Positions 49,089-58,478 of a stretch of DNA of 64,000 nt are shown piece after piece (the first letter of the stretch is position 1; every line of letters begins with the position of its first letter). A program made the position numbers and the translations under genes. Below the pieces are notes generated by a model. The model saw nothing but the letters and a program-made list of their open reading frames with translations, was not told the DNA's origin and ran no database searches. This stretch comes from Lachnospira sp. UBA4346 (lineage in GTDB: Bacteria > Bacillota > Clostridia > Lachnospirales > Lachnospiraceae), in contig DGTC01000065.1 of the NCBI GenBank assembly GCA_002394205.1, positions 4,421 to 68,420 on the forward strand. The letters run 5' to 3'.

Positions 49089-49658
49089 ATGATTTATATA
49101 GATGATAGAATAACAAACAACACAGATGGTATTTTTTCTGAGTTAATAGGTAAAGAACTTATTAATATATCACATGATCCATTTGTTTATACTAATTCTG
49201 TATATGGAATTGCTGGCTTGAATATTGATGACGCATCATATAAGGTAACGAACAAAATAGAGATTCGAGATTACTATGGTGAAAATGAAGATGTTGCTGT
49301 ATTTAAACTAAGCAAAGATGAGCCAGAGAATATTCATTCATATATTAAAGGTGGAACAATGATTACAACGCCTATCAACCAGAAAATTATTCGAATAGAT
49401 GTGGTTAATGAGCATCAGTGTTTATACGAAAATGGTAAACAAACCTATGATGTATGGATAACAAGAGGATTCGTTATAGAACTTGAAAATGGATTGCAAT
49501 TATCTTTTGAAAAGGAAATATGGTTTTCAGAGGATATAAATATTGAGAGAGGATATAAGCTGATTGATAAATTCTTTGCTACAGACAGGATTAAAGAAGG
49601 ATGGTCGGAACCTAAAGAAATGATTTGTAATCGAGAAATAATAAGTATAGGTTCATAA
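49089..49658 (+). CDS. hypothetical soluble protein
   Basis: A 189-residue, beta-rich protein (GKELINISHDPFVYTNSVYG, then YDVWITRGFVIELENGLQLS) with no signal peptide, membrane segment or motif I know. The layout resembles small immunity-type proteins, but that is speculation. A decayed stretch and a terminator follow. Confidence 0.55.
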   Translation: MIYIDDRITNNTDGIFSELIGKELINISHDPFVYTNSVYGIAGLNIDDASYKVTNKIEIRDYYGENEDVAVFKLSKDEPENIHSYIKGGTMITTPINQKIIRIDVVNEHQCLYENGKQTYDVWITRGFVIELENGLQLSFEKEIWFSEDINIERGYKLIDKFFATDRIKEGWSEPKEMICNREIISIGS

Positions 49659-49991
49659 TGAGTCAATATTTCAAGTGCTTGCAAAATGCTTTGGTGGAAA
49701 TGCATTATTTTACAGGGAAATGTTCCATGTAATTAATGAAATATTTCTGTCCAATCAGAATTTTTGAAGGATGGAAATGAAATTGTTGTCAAAACGCTTG
49801 ATTGGGCGTGCCATTTCAAGAGATTGCGGCGCAGTTGGATAAAATTTATAAAGTTTATTTTGAATAAAAAATAGATAAGAAGATGTTTGAGAAATCGGTT
49901 TTTTAATAACAACTCAGACATCTTTTTCTTTACAAAAATACTTGATAAATTTATATATGTATGTTAATACATATTATAAAGGAGGGAAAAA
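49659..49991. other. gap with decayed coding sequence and terminator
   Basis: A 333-bp gap. Between about 49676 and 49866 scattered frames read like fragments of a small protein (GGNALFYREMFHVINEIF and EIVVKTLDWACHFKR in shifted frames), ending in TAA. No intact gene is seen. A terminator lies at 49880-49931, and the ribosome site of the next gene (GGAGGG) is at 49981. Confidence 0.4.
49880..49931 (+). terminator. intrinsic terminator
   Basis: AAGATGTTTGAG (49880-49891) pairs with CTCAGACATCTT (49913-49924) with one G-U pair, followed by TTTCTTT. Confidence 0.75.
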
Positions 49992-51776
49992 ATGGAAAAT
50001 ATTAAGTTATGTTGGGAAGAGATAGGTCACTATTTAACGCTAGAGCAAAGTTCAGAAATTTGTATATATTTTTCCTATGTTGTGTACTTATCAAACTGTT
50101 ATGATCAGCCGATTTTAAATAATCAGAACATCCAACAGTGGAAAATATTAGAACAATTATGCTCTTATGATGGGAATGAGGTGGTTAAGAAGGCAGCACG
50201 GGATTTGGAAAAGGAGATTCATTGGGATGAATTAGAAAGTGATTTTCAATGTGGACAACGATTGGATGCACTAAGAATGGCATTACAGAACTATGTCCAT
50301 TGTTTGGAACATTTAGATGAAGTTGTTGAATTTTTTTTAATGGATACTATGTTAATGAATGGAAGTACAGTGACACCAAATTATATGAAATATCTGGTGT
50401 CAAGAATTGCTTGTATGAAAGAATATTCTTCAATTTTAGACTTAAATAGCAGTATTGTGGGGTTGGGATTAGATGTATATGATGCAGGCAAAGAACACAA
50501 AGTAGACGGACCACTGCAATTGGACAGTATTGTGGAAAAGCAAAAATTATGTGCAAGTACAATTATTCGGATGTTTTGTCATGGAATAAATCATCCACAA
50601 GTTTCGTATCAGCATATCTTGGGAATGAAGGAAAAACGAAAATATGATGTTGTTTTGATGGATTTGCTACAGGGAAATAATGAAAGTATTTTGTCAGAAG
50701 AAGTGGTTGGATTAAGTAGCCAGTTTGAAAATGTACCACAATATATTTTTCGTGAATGGGGATATATTTACAAAGCAGTCGAACAAATAAATGATACGGG
50801 AAGAGCATTTTTAGTTGTTACACAGGGAGCATTATTTCGGAAAAGAGAAGAAGTATTAAGAGAATTTTTTATAAAAAAAGACTGGGTTGATGCAGTCATT
50901 ACATTACCAGAAGGACTTTATAAAAATAAAAATATTCCAATTGCACTTATCATTTTAGATAAAAGAAAAGAAAAGAAACATAGACATAAAATATTGTTTG
51001 CAGATTTGCAGTTAGAAGATAAAAAAGATACACAGCTCGCCAGACTTCATCAAATGCTTGATGCTTATAGGCAGTTTGAGTCAGTAGAATCTATAGTTAC
51101 AATAGAAGAAATACAAAATGTTTTGGATAAGAATTGTTCCTGGAATCCATTTTTGTATGTTCAAATGAATCAATTAAAAAAGAAATATCAAATGCAGGTA
51201 AAACTGAAAGAGGTGGCAGAAATTGTAAGAGGAGCACAGATTACAAAAGAAGAAGAAAAGAATCTAACCAGTGGAATAACAACGCATTATTGGATGAATA
51301 TTAGAAATATCAAAGATGATCGAATTGTTTTAGACAAAGATTCTAAAATTCGAGCAAAAGATAACTATTGGATTAATAAATTTGAACTGCAAGAAGATGA
51401 TATTGTAATAACGTCGAAAGGAACAGAATTCAAAATATGCATCGTGCCGCCGAATGTTGAGAAGGTATTTATATCGGGAAATCTTACAAGAATTCGTGCC
51501 AAGCAAGTACATTCATATATATTGTATGAATTTTTAAAATCGAAAATTGGAAGAATTTGTTTAGAAAGTATTCAGACAGGAACAACGATTCGGGTTATTA
51601 ATAATACCAATCTGGAAAATCTAAAAATTCCCGATTTTTCAGAAAAGGAGAAGATGGGAGAACAATTAAAACAGGCATATTGTTCTTTTTTAATCAAAGA
51701 AAAAGAGATACAAGAAGTGTTCAAAAAAGAAGAGGATGAGATATTAAATGCATTGAATATCGTAAGAAAATTATGA
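49992..51776 (+). CDS. catalytically degenerate HsdM-like / HsdS-like fusion
   Basis: A 594-residue protein. The middle (about 130-330) aligns in layout with N6-adenine methylases: AFLVVTQGALFRKREEVLRE, DAVITLPEGLYKNKNIPIAL and IILDKRK are the usual downstream motifs. The SAM motif is DLNSSIVGLGL instead of DPACGSG, and the catalytic NPPF/Y position reads LMDLLQGNN, so methylation is unlikely. Residues about 400-570 form one HsdS-like recognition domain (VKLKEVAEIVRGAQITKEEE ... LENLKIPDF). GGAGGG precedes the ATG. It could be a DNA-binding regulator derived from a restriction-modification enzyme. Confidence 0.75.
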   Translation: MENIKLCWEEIGHYLTLEQSSEICIYFSYVVYLSNCYDQPILNNQNIQQWKILEQLCSYDGNEVVKKAARDLEKEIHWDELESDFQCGQRLDALRMALQNYVHCLEHLDEVVEFFLMDTMLMNGSTVTPNYMKYLVSRIACMKEYSSILDLNSSIVGLGLDVYDAGKEHKVDGPLQLDSIVEKQKLCASTIIRMFCHGINHPQVSYQHILGMKEKRKYDVVLMDLLQGNNESILSEEVVGLSSQFENVPQYIFREWGYIYKAVEQINDTGRAFLVVTQGALFRKREEVLREFFIKKDWVDAVITLPEGLYKNKNIPIALIILDKRKEKKHRHKILFADLQLEDKKDTQLARLHQMLDAYRQFESVESIVTIEEIQNVLDKNCSWNPFLYVQMNQLKKKYQMQVKLKEVAEIVRGAQITKEEEKNLTSGITTHYWMNIRNIKDDRIVLDKDSKIRAKDNYWINKFELQEDDIVITSKGTEFKICIVPPNVEKVFISGNLTRIRAKQVHSYILYEFLKSKIGRICLESIQTGTTIRVINNTNLENLKIPDFSEKEKMGEQLKQAYCSFLIKEKEIQEVFKKEEDEILNALNIVRKL

Positions 51777-51814
51777 TAAAAAAGTAGAATGTTATCAGAA
51801 GATAGGAGGTTTAT

Positions 51815-52039
51815 ATGGCAGGTAAAGTTTGTCCTAATTGTAAACGAAAGACTTTTTTTGTGACGACAACAGGCAGAACTTGTACAAAGTGTGGTTATAC
51901 AATGAAAACGATGGCGAATAATGGACAAGGAGGAAGAGGCAACAAATGCAGTAATTGTAATAAATATACCGTCTTTCATAACAAATGCCGAACATGTGGA
52001 GCAGAATATAGTCTCATAAATAAAAATTTTGATATATAG
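51815..52039 (+). CDS. double zinc-ribbon protein
   Basis: A 74-residue protein with two Cys4 zinc ribbons: CPNC and CTKC (about residues 6-26) and CSNC and CRTC (about 46-61), separated by a Gly/Asn-rich linker. AGGAGG precedes the ATG, about 38 bases after the methylase-like gene, so the two may be cotranscribed. It probably binds nucleic acid or protein; the partner is unknown. Confidence 0.75.
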   Translation: MAGKVCPNCKRKTFFVTTTGRTCTKCGYTMKTMANNGQGGRGNKCSNCNKYTVFHNKCRTCGAEYSLINKNFDI

Positions 52040-52415
52040 AAAATTATGAAAAATAATTGGGAAATATGTTAGATAAGGTAAAAGGGGAAGTGGAAGTATT
52101 TCAGCCCAATCAGAATTCCCATCATAAGGCTTAGGATTGAATATTGAAATTCAGAATGGAGTTGTTGTAGAAGTTAAGACAATATCATAATATTAAAACG
52201 GATGAGAATTTATAAATATCCTGTTTGTGGAAGAGAAGAGAAAGATGCTTATGGAAAAATCAAAGGCATTTATGTCGATGAAGTTGGCGAACGATAACGA
52301 ATTCGGATATGCAGGGACGGCTGTAAATGCATAACTTCCTGGTCTATTGTGAAAATCATAACAGATATTGTATAATTGGTATGATAAATATTATGAAAAT
52401 AAAGGAGAATACAGA
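52040..52415. other. gap with small gene remnants
   Basis: A 376-bp gap. At 52202-52297 a 31-residue frame (MRIYKYPVCGREEKDAYGKI ...) resembles a broken zinc-ribbon start with only part of its cysteines. The rest shows no clear coding. AAAGGAG at 52401 belongs to the phosphatase gene. No terminator or promoter is obvious. Confidence 0.4.
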
Positions 52416-53126
52416 ATGCAATATATCGTAGGAGATATTCATGGCTGTTACAGGGAGTACCAGAGTTTGTTAAAAAAAATACATTTTTCTGATGAAGATG
52501 AATTGTATATATTAGGAGATGCGATGGACAGAGGACCGGAGCCGGTTCGTGTGTTGCAGGATATTATGAATCGTCCGAATGTATATTATATTCTTGGAAA
52601 TCATGATATTGCGTTTTATCTGTTGATGAAGAAGTTATGGGTAGAAGTAACGGATGAAAATGTAGAGACACAGTTAAATGTAGATTTGCTTCGACAGTAT
52701 CAGGGGTGGGTATCTGATGGCGGCAGTACGACGATTGAACAGTTTCGAAAGTTATCGAGAGATGCACAGGCAGATTTGTTGGATTATCTGTCAGAAGCAG
52801 ATACATATCAAGTGTTAGAGTATGAGGATAAGACTTACATTTTAGTACATGGCGGACTTGGAAATTTTTCAGAAGATAAGGATATGGAAGCGTACGAGTT
52901 GGTTGAATTGGTAGAGGAACGTGCAGATTATACAAAACGGTATTTTAAAGATGAAAATATATATCTTGTGACAGGACATACGCCGACAACATTTATTGAA
53001 GGCTGGGCAAAGCCGGAAGTTTATCGCAAGAATGGACATATCGCACTAGATTGTGGCTGTGTGGGTACGGGTGTTTTGGCGGCATATTGTGTGGATACTC
53101 AAGAGGTTATTTATGCTACGAAATAG
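52416..53126 (+). CDS. PrpA-like serine/threonine phosphatase (metallophosphoesterase)
   Basis: A 236-residue calcineurin-like phosphoesterase with the dinuclear-metal motifs GDIHGC near 6-11, LGDAMDRGPEP near 32-42, LGNHD near 63-67, LVHGGLG near 147-153 and VTGHTPT near 187-193. Length and motifs match bacterial PrpA/PrpE-type protein phosphatases. I use ATG 52416 (AAAGGAG at 52401-52407) rather than the longer upstream frame. It is cytosolic; substrates could be phosphoproteins or diadenosine nucleotides. Confidence 0.9.
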   Translation: MQYIVGDIHGCYREYQSLLKKIHFSDEDELYILGDAMDRGPEPVRVLQDIMNRPNVYYILGNHDIAFYLLMKKLWVEVTDENVETQLNVDLLRQYQGWVSDGGSTTIEQFRKLSRDAQADLLDYLSEADTYQVLEYEDKTYILVHGGLGNFSEDKDMEAYELVELVEERADYTKRYFKDENIYLVTGHTPTTFIEGWAKPEVYRKNGHIALDCGCVGTGVLAAYCVDTQEVIYATK

Positions 53127-53353
53127 GGAAGAAAGCACGAAGTGTGGGGCGAGTATATCATATCATGAGCGCAAGTGAGTAGGAGTAAGCGACGAATGAC
53201 AACTACGATAGATTTCGAAGAAATCGTCAGGAAATTGTAGTACAATATACCTAGAAATATGATACGATTTCGTGAAAATATCAGCTTTACGGATGTTTTA
53301 ACATAACGTATAATGGATATGGATAGAGATATTCGATTCCGAAAGGAGTGCAT

Positions 53354-53581
53354 ATGGAGAAGAAACATATTCAGAAAATGGTAGCCCCGATTGTAATTAC
53401 GATACTATTTATTCTATATTATATTGTTTATTTTGGTTGGATAATTGCAATGCTTGGTGGTGTTGCAGCATGGTTGTTGGGAATCATTCCATTTGTATCC
53501 GGATGCGTTCTTATTTATGTATGTATGCAGAGAATTCGAGAGATAAGGAGTGGAGAAGAAGATGATCTTAGTAAATACTGA
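53354..53581 (+). CDS. small two-helix membrane protein
   Basis: A 75-residue protein with two transmembrane helices at about 11-33 and 36-58 (IVITILFILYYIVYFGWIIA, GGVAAWLLGIIPFVSGCVLI) and a charged tail (RIREIRSGEEDDL). ATG 53354 has AAAGGAG six bases upstream. It overlaps the YbjQ gene by 20 bases and is translationally coupled to it. Confidence 0.7.
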   Translation: MEKKHIQKMVAPIVITILFILYYIVYFGWIIAMLGGVAAWLLGIIPFVSGCVLIYVCMQRIREIRSGEEDDLSKY

Positions 53582-53873
53582 TTATATTTCAGGAAAAGAA
53601 CTTGAGATGTTAGGACTGGTAAAGGGGAGTACTATCCAGTCAAAGAATGTTGGAAAAGATATTGCACAGAGCTTTAAGACATTAGTAGGCGGTGAATTAA
53701 AGGCTTACAATGAAATGATGAATGAGGCGAGAGCACTTGCAACAAAGCGTATGGTGGCAGAAGCTGAGGCACTTGGTGCAGATGCAGTTGTGAATGTACG
53801 GTATTCTTCATCAGCAGTAATGCAGGGGGCAGCAGAAGTGATTGCGTATGGTACTGCTGTAAAGTTTGTGTAA
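53562..53873 (+). CDS. YbjQ/UPF0145 family protein
   Basis: A 103-residue protein of the UPF0145 (YbjQ) family, small pentameric-type proteins with a proposed heavy-metal-binding role. The family core is visible: DYISGKELEMLGLVKGSTIQ, LVGGELKAYNEMMNEARALA, and EALGADAVVNVRYSSSAVMQ near the C-terminus. ATG 53562 has GGAGAAG just upstream. It is coupled to the preceding small membrane protein. The physiological function is unknown. Confidence 0.9.
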   Translation: MILVNTDYISGKELEMLGLVKGSTIQSKNVGKDIAQSFKTLVGGELKAYNEMMNEARALATKRMVAEAEALGADAVVNVRYSSSAVMQGAAEVIAYGTAVKFV

Positions 53874-53959
53874 ATAAAAATGATATGGCAGGGCATTTTC
53901 TTTTAGATGAAATGATGTAGAAGAAAGGTCCTGTTTTATTTATAGACAGGAGGATGAAT

Positions 53960-54409
53960 ATGAAAACAAAAAACTGGAGGAAATGGCTGCTAATTGCAGT
54001 TGGTCTTATTTTGTGTGCAGGAATTGGTGCAGTGGCCGGATTTGTTATTTATCAGAAAATATTTAACACGTCATCACAATCATTGGATAAAGCCATTCAT
54101 AAATATATTTCGGAGTATCAGGTGGTCGAAGAAAAATCAGATGGAACGTATGTTGTATCCTTAGAAGCACCGGATATCAGTCAGGCATTGTTAGAATTAG
54201 CTGGTAAGCAGGATGCAGACAAAATTACGGAAAAGGCAATTATAAAGGCGATTCAGGACCGGAAAAATGATAAGAAACAATATACAATTGAGGTACAGCA
54301 GTTAGACGAAGAACACATTTATGAGGCATTTCAGCAACAGGTAACATATGAGTTGTTAATAGAAGGCTTAAAGCAGGCTGAAGGCGCAGAGAGGGGGAAT
54401 GAATCATGA
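53960..54409 (+). CDS. membrane-anchored extracytoplasmic protein
   Basis: A 149-residue protein with one N-terminal transmembrane helix (about 10-32, LLIAVGLILCAGIGAVAGFV) and an outside domain of about 115 residues with a helix-strand pattern like DUF4878/NTF2-type lipoproteins. AGGAGG at 53948-53953 suits ATG 53960. Its TGA overlaps the ATG of the next gene (ATGA), so the two form a coupled pair that probably works together at the cell surface. Confidence 0.7.
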   Translation: MKTKNWRKWLLIAVGLILCAGIGAVAGFVIYQKIFNTSSQSLDKAIHKYISEYQVVEEKSDGTYVVSLEAPDISQALLELAGKQDADKITEKAIIKAIQDRKNDKKQYTIEVQQLDEEHIYEAFQQQVTYELLIEGLKQAEGAERGNES

Positions 54410-56430
54410 GAAAATGGCTATGTAAGGCAGTCAGTGTGACGATGCTGTTAGGCTGTATTTTTCCACAAACGGTATATGCTGCGGATGAGCAGTCACAGCA
54501 GCACAAGAAATTAGAAACGTATATACAGTCTGATTCTGTAAGTGCATTGCAGTCGGATGATTTGTATGAATATGTCCGATTTGTAGATAACACATATAAT
54601 GATAAGCAATTTACAGATATCTTAAATATTGTAGAAATCTATACAAATACAAGTGCAAAATCAAATAAGCAAAACGACAAAAAAATACTATTAGATTTGT
54701 TTATGCTTCATGATTGCAGCCAAAGTATGAAAAATGTTGAGCAAAAAAATGCATACGTTCAAAAAGTATATCATGACAATGGAAAAGATGTTTCTAAAAC
54801 AGCAGTTCAGATTGCAGCAGAGACAACACAGATAAATGATTCGATGCATGCGTTAGAATCCAATATTACAGATGCAATGAATGGATTGGCGAACAGCTCA
54901 GAATCAACGGATGCCTGTTTAGAAGCAATTGCTGATTTACAGGTTGTTCTTGAGAATTATGCGTATATTTCACAACTTTGTGCGAATATAAAAGAACAAT
55001 CAGAAGAACCAATGAAGAGTGCTGCCAATGAATTAAAAGAAGCACAGAAATTTATGATGCAAAGCAGATTGAACACATATGCTGTGGGTTCTGCTTCGGA
55101 TTGGAAGACATGGGGAAATTATTTTTATGCAGAGAATCTGTTACAGAATTGTAAAAATACAGAAGAATATAATAAAAATGAAAATATCAAATGGTATATT
55201 GATTATGCACAGCAAGTAGCAGCAAAGATACAGAGTCAGTCAGATGCGGCTAAAATCACACAGGTTCTGGTCAGTGATTTGTCTGAAGATGGGAAGACGC
55301 TGCTAAACCGAATTGCAGATGTTGTAACAGTTAAGGCTATCGGAAATACACTGAGTGGTATTTTAAAAGATATGTCGGATAAAGAGTTGTCACAGGTTCG
55401 TGATGAAAAGAAGGAAAATGAATTTACACAGAGATATATTACAATGTCTGAATTGCTGGCGGATTGCAGAATCTTAGGGGAATACAGCTGGTGTACCATT
55501 GGAAATGCTGACAAAGCCCTTTCAGCAGCAGTCACACAAAGAAAAGGAAAAAAGCCGGATGAAATCGTTGAAAATGTATCAAAAAATGTTGCAGAAATAC
55601 AGAAAGAATTGGATAAGTTACAGCCAGAAATGATAACACCATTATCGGAAGAAGAATTGTTAGCAATTATGGAATCTGCTGCAGGAACGAAGATGTCGGA
55701 ACATGTGTATGTCGATATGAATCATGATGGTGCAAGTGAACTTATCGGGGTATATAGCAATCGTTCTCACAAATATGTTTCGTGGTTCTGCAGTAGCGAT
55801 GGTAAGACATGTCATGAAATTACGACTGCGGACAGATCAACCGATTATGGTAAAATTCAGACATTACAGGTAAATAATGAAACACATGTTGCGATTAATT
55901 ATGCACAGATGATGGGAACAGATAAATTCTGTACAATTTTGCGATTAGAAAAGAATGATATAAAAATATTAGTTTCTAATATGACAGGACTTGTGGGAAT
56001 GAATAAACAAGGGGATATTTGTCTGAATGTTGAAGCATATGACGGCAGTTATGATAAGTCAATCAAAGGAATGATAGGACATTCGTTTAAGAATACATAT
56101 CTGTACTTTGACGGCCAAAATTATAAGGAATATACAGCGACACAAATATCTGAAAGTGAGTTCTTATCATATGAGAATGGTAAAGATGTAAAAGATAAGA
56201 TTGAGCAGGATATAAGAAAGAGTTATAAACAAACGCAGTCTATAGAATTTAAATATTACAAACGAAAGAATGGAATTATAGACGTACAGTGCATTGCAAC
56301 AAATACGCAGAGTATTGAGTATGGATATTATACGATTCGTTATTCAGATAACAAATTGGATACAGAGATAGGTCAGTATAATATGGGACAAATGTCAGAG
56401 AAATTTTCAAAGTTAGAAGCTGTAGATTAA
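54406..56430 (+). CDS. large secreted protein, unknown function
   Basis: A 674-residue protein with a signal peptide (KAVSVTMLLGCIFPQTVYA, cleavage near residue 26). Residues 30-400 are mostly helical (NDSMHALESNITDAMNGLAN and similar). Residues about 430-590 are beta-rich with an FG-GAP/VCBS-like start (VYVDMNHDGASELIGVYSNR, then HKYVSWFCSSDG). No sorting signal is seen. The ATG overlaps the stop of the membrane-anchored partner. It may be a surface sensor or adhesin. A terminator follows. Confidence 0.65.
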   Translation: MRKWLCKAVSVTMLLGCIFPQTVYAADEQSQQHKKLETYIQSDSVSALQSDDLYEYVRFVDNTYNDKQFTDILNIVEIYTNTSAKSNKQNDKKILLDLFMLHDCSQSMKNVEQKNAYVQKVYHDNGKDVSKTAVQIAAETTQINDSMHALESNITDAMNGLANSSESTDACLEAIADLQVVLENYAYISQLCANIKEQSEEPMKSAANELKEAQKFMMQSRLNTYAVGSASDWKTWGNYFYAENLLQNCKNTEEYNKNENIKWYIDYAQQVAAKIQSQSDAAKITQVLVSDLSEDGKTLLNRIADVVTVKAIGNTLSGILKDMSDKELSQVRDEKKENEFTQRYITMSELLADCRILGEYSWCTIGNADKALSAAVTQRKGKKPDEIVENVSKNVAEIQKELDKLQPEMITPLSEEELLAIMESAAGTKMSEHVYVDMNHDGASELIGVYSNRSHKYVSWFCSSDGKTCHEITTADRSTDYGKIQTLQVNNETHVAINYAQMMGTDKFCTILRLEKNDIKILVSNMTGLVGMNKQGDICLNVEAYDGSYDKSIKGMIGHSFKNTYLYFDGQNYKEYTATQISESEFLSYENGKDVKDKIEQDIRKSYKQTQSIEFKYYKRKNGIIDVQCIATNTQSIEYGYYTIRYSDNKLDTEIGQYNMGQMSEKFSKLEAVD

Positions 56431-56453
56431 GTTTAAATTATGAAAAATAATAG

Positions 56454-56491
56454 GCCCTGAAATTGAGAACGAAGATTCTTAGTTTCAGGGC
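56454..56491 (+). terminator. intrinsic terminator
   Basis: GCCCTGAAA (56454-56462) pairs with TTTCAGGGC (56483-56491), followed by TTATTTG. Confidence 0.7.
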
Positions 56492-56645
56492 TTATTTGCA
56501 TATTGTTTTGCTATGAATTACATAACAAAGGAAATGTGTATAGAGTATAAACAGTATATAAAAAGATAATTAAAATAAGAGTACGTTCATTGTTAAGAAT
56601 TAGTGAGTATGATACGATGAAGAAAAATGCAAAGGAGAAAAGATT

Positions 56646-58229
56646 TTGAAGAAAACACAGAAAATTTCAGAACTTATCAAACAGTTGCTCAATCGTATTA
56701 TTTGGTTCGTTGTTGCAGTTGTTCTGATTGTTGCAGCTTGCCTGTTTTTATTTACAAAATGTGCAGAAGTCGTAAATCAGGCCGGTATTGTGCGTGGTGG
56801 CAGTCAGCGTGCAATTAAATTAGAATTAGGCGGTCAGTCACCGGATAAAGTTGTTACATCAGTGGAAAATATTTTGGATGGGTTGGAAAATGGAAGCACA
56901 GAGTTGGGATTGATTAAGTTACCATTTCCAAAGTATCAGAAGAGTGTGTCAGAGGTTCAGGATTATTGGAGTAAATCTGTGAAGCCTGCAATGACACAGT
57001 ATCGTACATCAAAGGATGCGACACAGCTATTAGAGGTTAGTGAGCAGTATTTCTCGCTTACAAATACCATGGTTGACCGGGCACAGCACATTGTAGATGT
57101 GATGGCCTTGATTTTATATGTAGTATTGGCTGTATTTGTTGTAGTAGTTCTCTTATATGTGAAAAAAGTAACAAATGTATTTTCACAGAGAGTTTCAGAG
57201 CCGTTGAAGGATCTTGAGGTGCGTTTTGACAGAATGGCACAGGGAAATTTGTCTGAGGATATTTCTTATGACCGTGAAGATGAAATTGGTGCAATTTATC
57301 AGCATATGAATGATGTTCGGATGTCTTTAAAGTCATATGTCAGTGATATTGATGAAAATCTTAGCAATATGGCAAAGGGAGATTTGGTGGCACAGACAAA
57401 TACGGAATATATTGGTGAATACATTCCGATTCAGGAAAATATCAATCATATTCGTGGCGCATTTCATGATGAAATCGAAAGCATCGGTCAGATGGCACAG
57501 CAGGTAGCAGTCAGTGCGAATGAAGTATCGAAAGTATCGCAGAGTCTTGCAGAAGGTGCAGAGGCGCAGACCGGCTATATCCAACAGTTACAGGAACAGA
57601 TTGAACTTACGATTTCACAGAATGAAGAAAGTGATAATCGAATGAGTCAGGTCGTTGAGGCAAGTGCTGGAGCGATGAAGCGTGTACAAGAGAGTCGTAC
57701 CCAGATGGAAAATGTTGTTGCGGCAATGGATACCATTAGTACAACTTCCGAACAGATTAAATCAATTCTGGCAGCATTGCAGGGAATTACAAATCAGACA
57801 AGTCTGTTATCATTGAATGCATCTATCGAGGCTGCCAGGGCAGGAGAATTAGGAAAAGGATTTGCAGTAGTAGCAGAAGAAGTGCGTGAACTTGCAGACC
57901 AGTCTGCGGAATCAACAAAGAATATTCAGGATTTGATTGCTAATTCATTGTCTGCGATTGACAATGGTAAGGAAGTCGTTCGCATTGCAGCGGAATCCTT
58001 ATCAGGAATTACAGAAAGTACACAGCAGATGAATGAAATCATTGGAGAAGTACAGCAGTTAAGTATTGCCAGACAGGAACAATTAGGTCAGGTACAGACA
58101 TATTCAAAGCAGGTTTTAGACGTTGTTACAGATAATTCAGCAGTATCTGAAGAATGTGCGGCTTCTAGTGAAGAATTATTGGAATACTCATCTTCTTTAG
58201 AAGAACGCGTTGATAAATTTACAATTTAA
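56646..58229 (+). CDS. methyl-accepting chemotaxis protein
   Basis: A 527-residue receptor starting at TTG (AAAGGAG at 56632-56638). It has TM1 about 18-40 (IIWFVVAVVLIVAACLFLFT), an extracellular four-helix-type sensor about 41-150, TM2 about 152-174, HAMP about 175-228 (SEPLKDLEVRFDRMAQGNLS) with a second HAMP-like repeat, and a cytoplasmic signalling domain. The conserved hairpin is RAGELGKGFAVVAEEVRELA near residue 400. It relays ligand binding to CheA/CheW, which suggests a motile or once-motile host. It carries its own terminator. Confidence 0.95.
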   Translation: MKKTQKISELIKQLLNRIIWFVVAVVLIVAACLFLFTKCAEVVNQAGIVRGGSQRAIKLELGGQSPDKVVTSVENILDGLENGSTELGLIKLPFPKYQKSVSEVQDYWSKSVKPAMTQYRTSKDATQLLEVSEQYFSLTNTMVDRAQHIVDVMALILYVVLAVFVVVVLLYVKKVTNVFSQRVSEPLKDLEVRFDRMAQGNLSEDISYDREDEIGAIYQHMNDVRMSLKSYVSDIDENLSNMAKGDLVAQTNTEYIGEYIPIQENINHIRGAFHDEIESIGQMAQQVAVSANEVSKVSQSLAEGAEAQTGYIQQLQEQIELTISQNEESDNRMSQVVEASAGAMKRVQESRTQMENVVAAMDTISTTSEQIKSILAALQGITNQTSLLSLNASIEAARAGELGKGFAVVAEEVRELADQSAESTKNIQDLIANSLSAIDNGKEVVRIAAESLSGITESTQQMNEIIGEVQQLSIARQEQLGQVQTYSKQVLDVVTDNSAVSEECAASSEELLEYSSSLEERVDKFTI

Positions 58230-58245
58230 GTAATATTTAAGAAGG

Positions 58246-58283
58246 GTAAATGTAGGTGGAATCGCTTGCATTTACCTTTTTTG
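58246..58283 (+). terminator. intrinsic terminator of the receptor gene
   Basis: GGTAAATG (58246-58253) pairs with CATTTACC (58270-58277), followed by six T. Confidence 0.8.
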
Positions 58284-58478
58284 TTGGTGCATCCTGATCT
58301 TCAAATGTTTTGGAGTTTCCCCAATAACAGTACAAAGGGAGGGAATAGCAGATATTTTGAGAAAAGGTGGATTTATTAAATTTATATGATATGTAGCAAG
58401 GCCGCTTGCTTCTTTTATGAAAATATCGTAAAATAAAATTGTATACAATATAAATGAGAATTCAAAAGGACAAAGAAA

